Below, piece by piece: positions 63,344 to 64,000 of a stretch of DNA of 64,000 nt; the first letter of the stretch is position 1; each line of letters starts with the position of its first letter. The translations under genes were made by a program, and so were the position numbers. The stretch is taken from contig JABVXV010000064.1 of assembly GCA_013365325.1 (NCBI GenBank), forward strand, positions 186,001 to 250,000. The letters are read 5' to 3'. This DNA is from Dipetalonema caudispina. Its lineage: Eukaryota; Nematoda; Chromadorea; Rhabditida; Onchocercidae. Under the pieces are notes generated by a model. The model saw only the letters and a program-made list of their open reading frames with translations. It did no database searches and was not told the origin of the DNA.

Positions 63344-64000
63344 GAAAATATTTTTATTTTCTAACAATTTCACATATGGTCAAATTCTATTCAAATATTT
63401 TTATGTATACTATTTCAATAAATTTATTATGAAAAAAAAGAAAAAGGAAAGAATTTTTTACCAATTAACTAAATAAAATTAATAAATATGTGATGAATCT
63501 TAAATATTTGTTGTTTTTAAAATGATTCATTTTTCGAAATGTAAATTTCCTTTTTTCTTTGAAATTTTTTGGTAAAAAGAGAAAACAAAATAAAGTACGA
63601 TAAACTTCTTTGATTTTTTTCGTTCGTTTTAAAAATTTATGCAAAAACTTATTATTTTATAAAAATTTGATAGTAAACAAAAAAAAAAAAAACTCTTTTT
63701 TCTTTGAAACAAAAAAGAAAACTTTAGAATAAAAATTTGTAAATAAAAGAAATGTCACCTCAAAGTAAAGCACATTGCTATTTTAGTGGACATTCTGCGT
63801 TATGACTAAACGATCAAATGTAATCGAAATTTAGATTGATCGACAAACATTTGCACATTTCTTTTTCAAGGCAATCTATTTTACTGCTATAAATAAAATT
63901 GCATTGATTTATTAAGTGGAACAAAATAAAGGCCTTGAAATATAAAAAAAAAAAAAAAAAAAAAATTGGATTTAAAGGATGAGGGAGATACGATAGTGTG

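Larger units (their letters stand above)
55480..64000. other. Right-end AT-rich stretch, no gene supported
   Basis: I see no supportable gene. Short frames at 55,618-55,896, 57,713-57,916 and 62,002-62,184 (minus) are translations of AT-rich DNA. A 44-codon plus frame at 56,835-56,969 (start MHAFVWVVDLYLK, end NYGVYIRMADEI) has a coding look, but frames of this length are common by chance. Long A/T runs, microsatellites and inverted repeats at 58,972 and 61,937 are described separately. Confidence 0.5.

Noticed and set aside
1..64000. Search for tRNA, rRNA, spliced-leader RNA, CRISPR array or transposase genes
   Set aside because: No cloverleaf boxes, rRNA motifs, regular spaced repeats or transposase or reverse-transcriptase motifs were seen by eye.

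Overview
The window is AT-rich animal DNA with spliced genes and no bacterial features. It has very many poly(A)/poly(T) runs and short microsatellites. The exons are short, with TTTTCAG-type acceptors and GTAAG-type donors. This look, with the AT-biased codons, suits a nematode, most likely a spirurid or filarial-type worm; that placement is inference from style and no marker gene proves it.

Layout. (1) At about 656-834 (minus) is a plausible first exon of an unknown membrane protein that would continue off the left edge. (2) From about 850 to 26,600 there is a 26-kb stretch with no convincing complete gene: AT-rich DNA, microsatellites and a few GC-richer islands, two of which (13.3 kb and 20.7-21.05 kb) carry coding-like minus-strand reading frames. 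(3) From 26,615 to about 35,550 (plus) lies a well-supported ten-exon gene for a 647-residue protein with three C2H2 zinc fingers in the middle of long Q/N/S/T-rich disordered regions. All nine splice junctions keep frame. (4) From about 39,550 to 54,229 (minus) lies a gene of ten exons in my model, about 1,836 residues. Its N-terminus resembles ERICH3 (glutamate-rich protein 3), and one exon of nearly 4 kb encodes a long Glu-rich tail. It is convergent with the zinc-finger gene, with about 4 kb between them. (5) From about 54.7 to 55.5 kb is a small coding-like two-exon unit on the minus strand. (6) From 55.5 to 64 kb I see no supportable gene, only microsatellites and some inverted repeats.

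The two main genes look functionally independent: one a probable nuclear transcription regulator, the other a long acidic protein whose vertebrate relative is known from cilia. I found no rRNA, tRNA, transposon open reading frame or CRISPR array, and no clear novel biological system. The points most worth a second look are: a 51-bp micro-exon that fits the ERICH3-like gene in phase; an A8 tract that decides that gene's C-terminus; antisense exon-like islands inside its introns; degenerate repeats rich in TGATAA/TTATCA beside exon 8; a 17-bp-arm inverted repeat inside an interrupted reading frame at 20.8 kb; and a 12-bp-arm inverted repeat at 61.9 kb. All exon calls rest on reading frame, splice-site consensus and phase.
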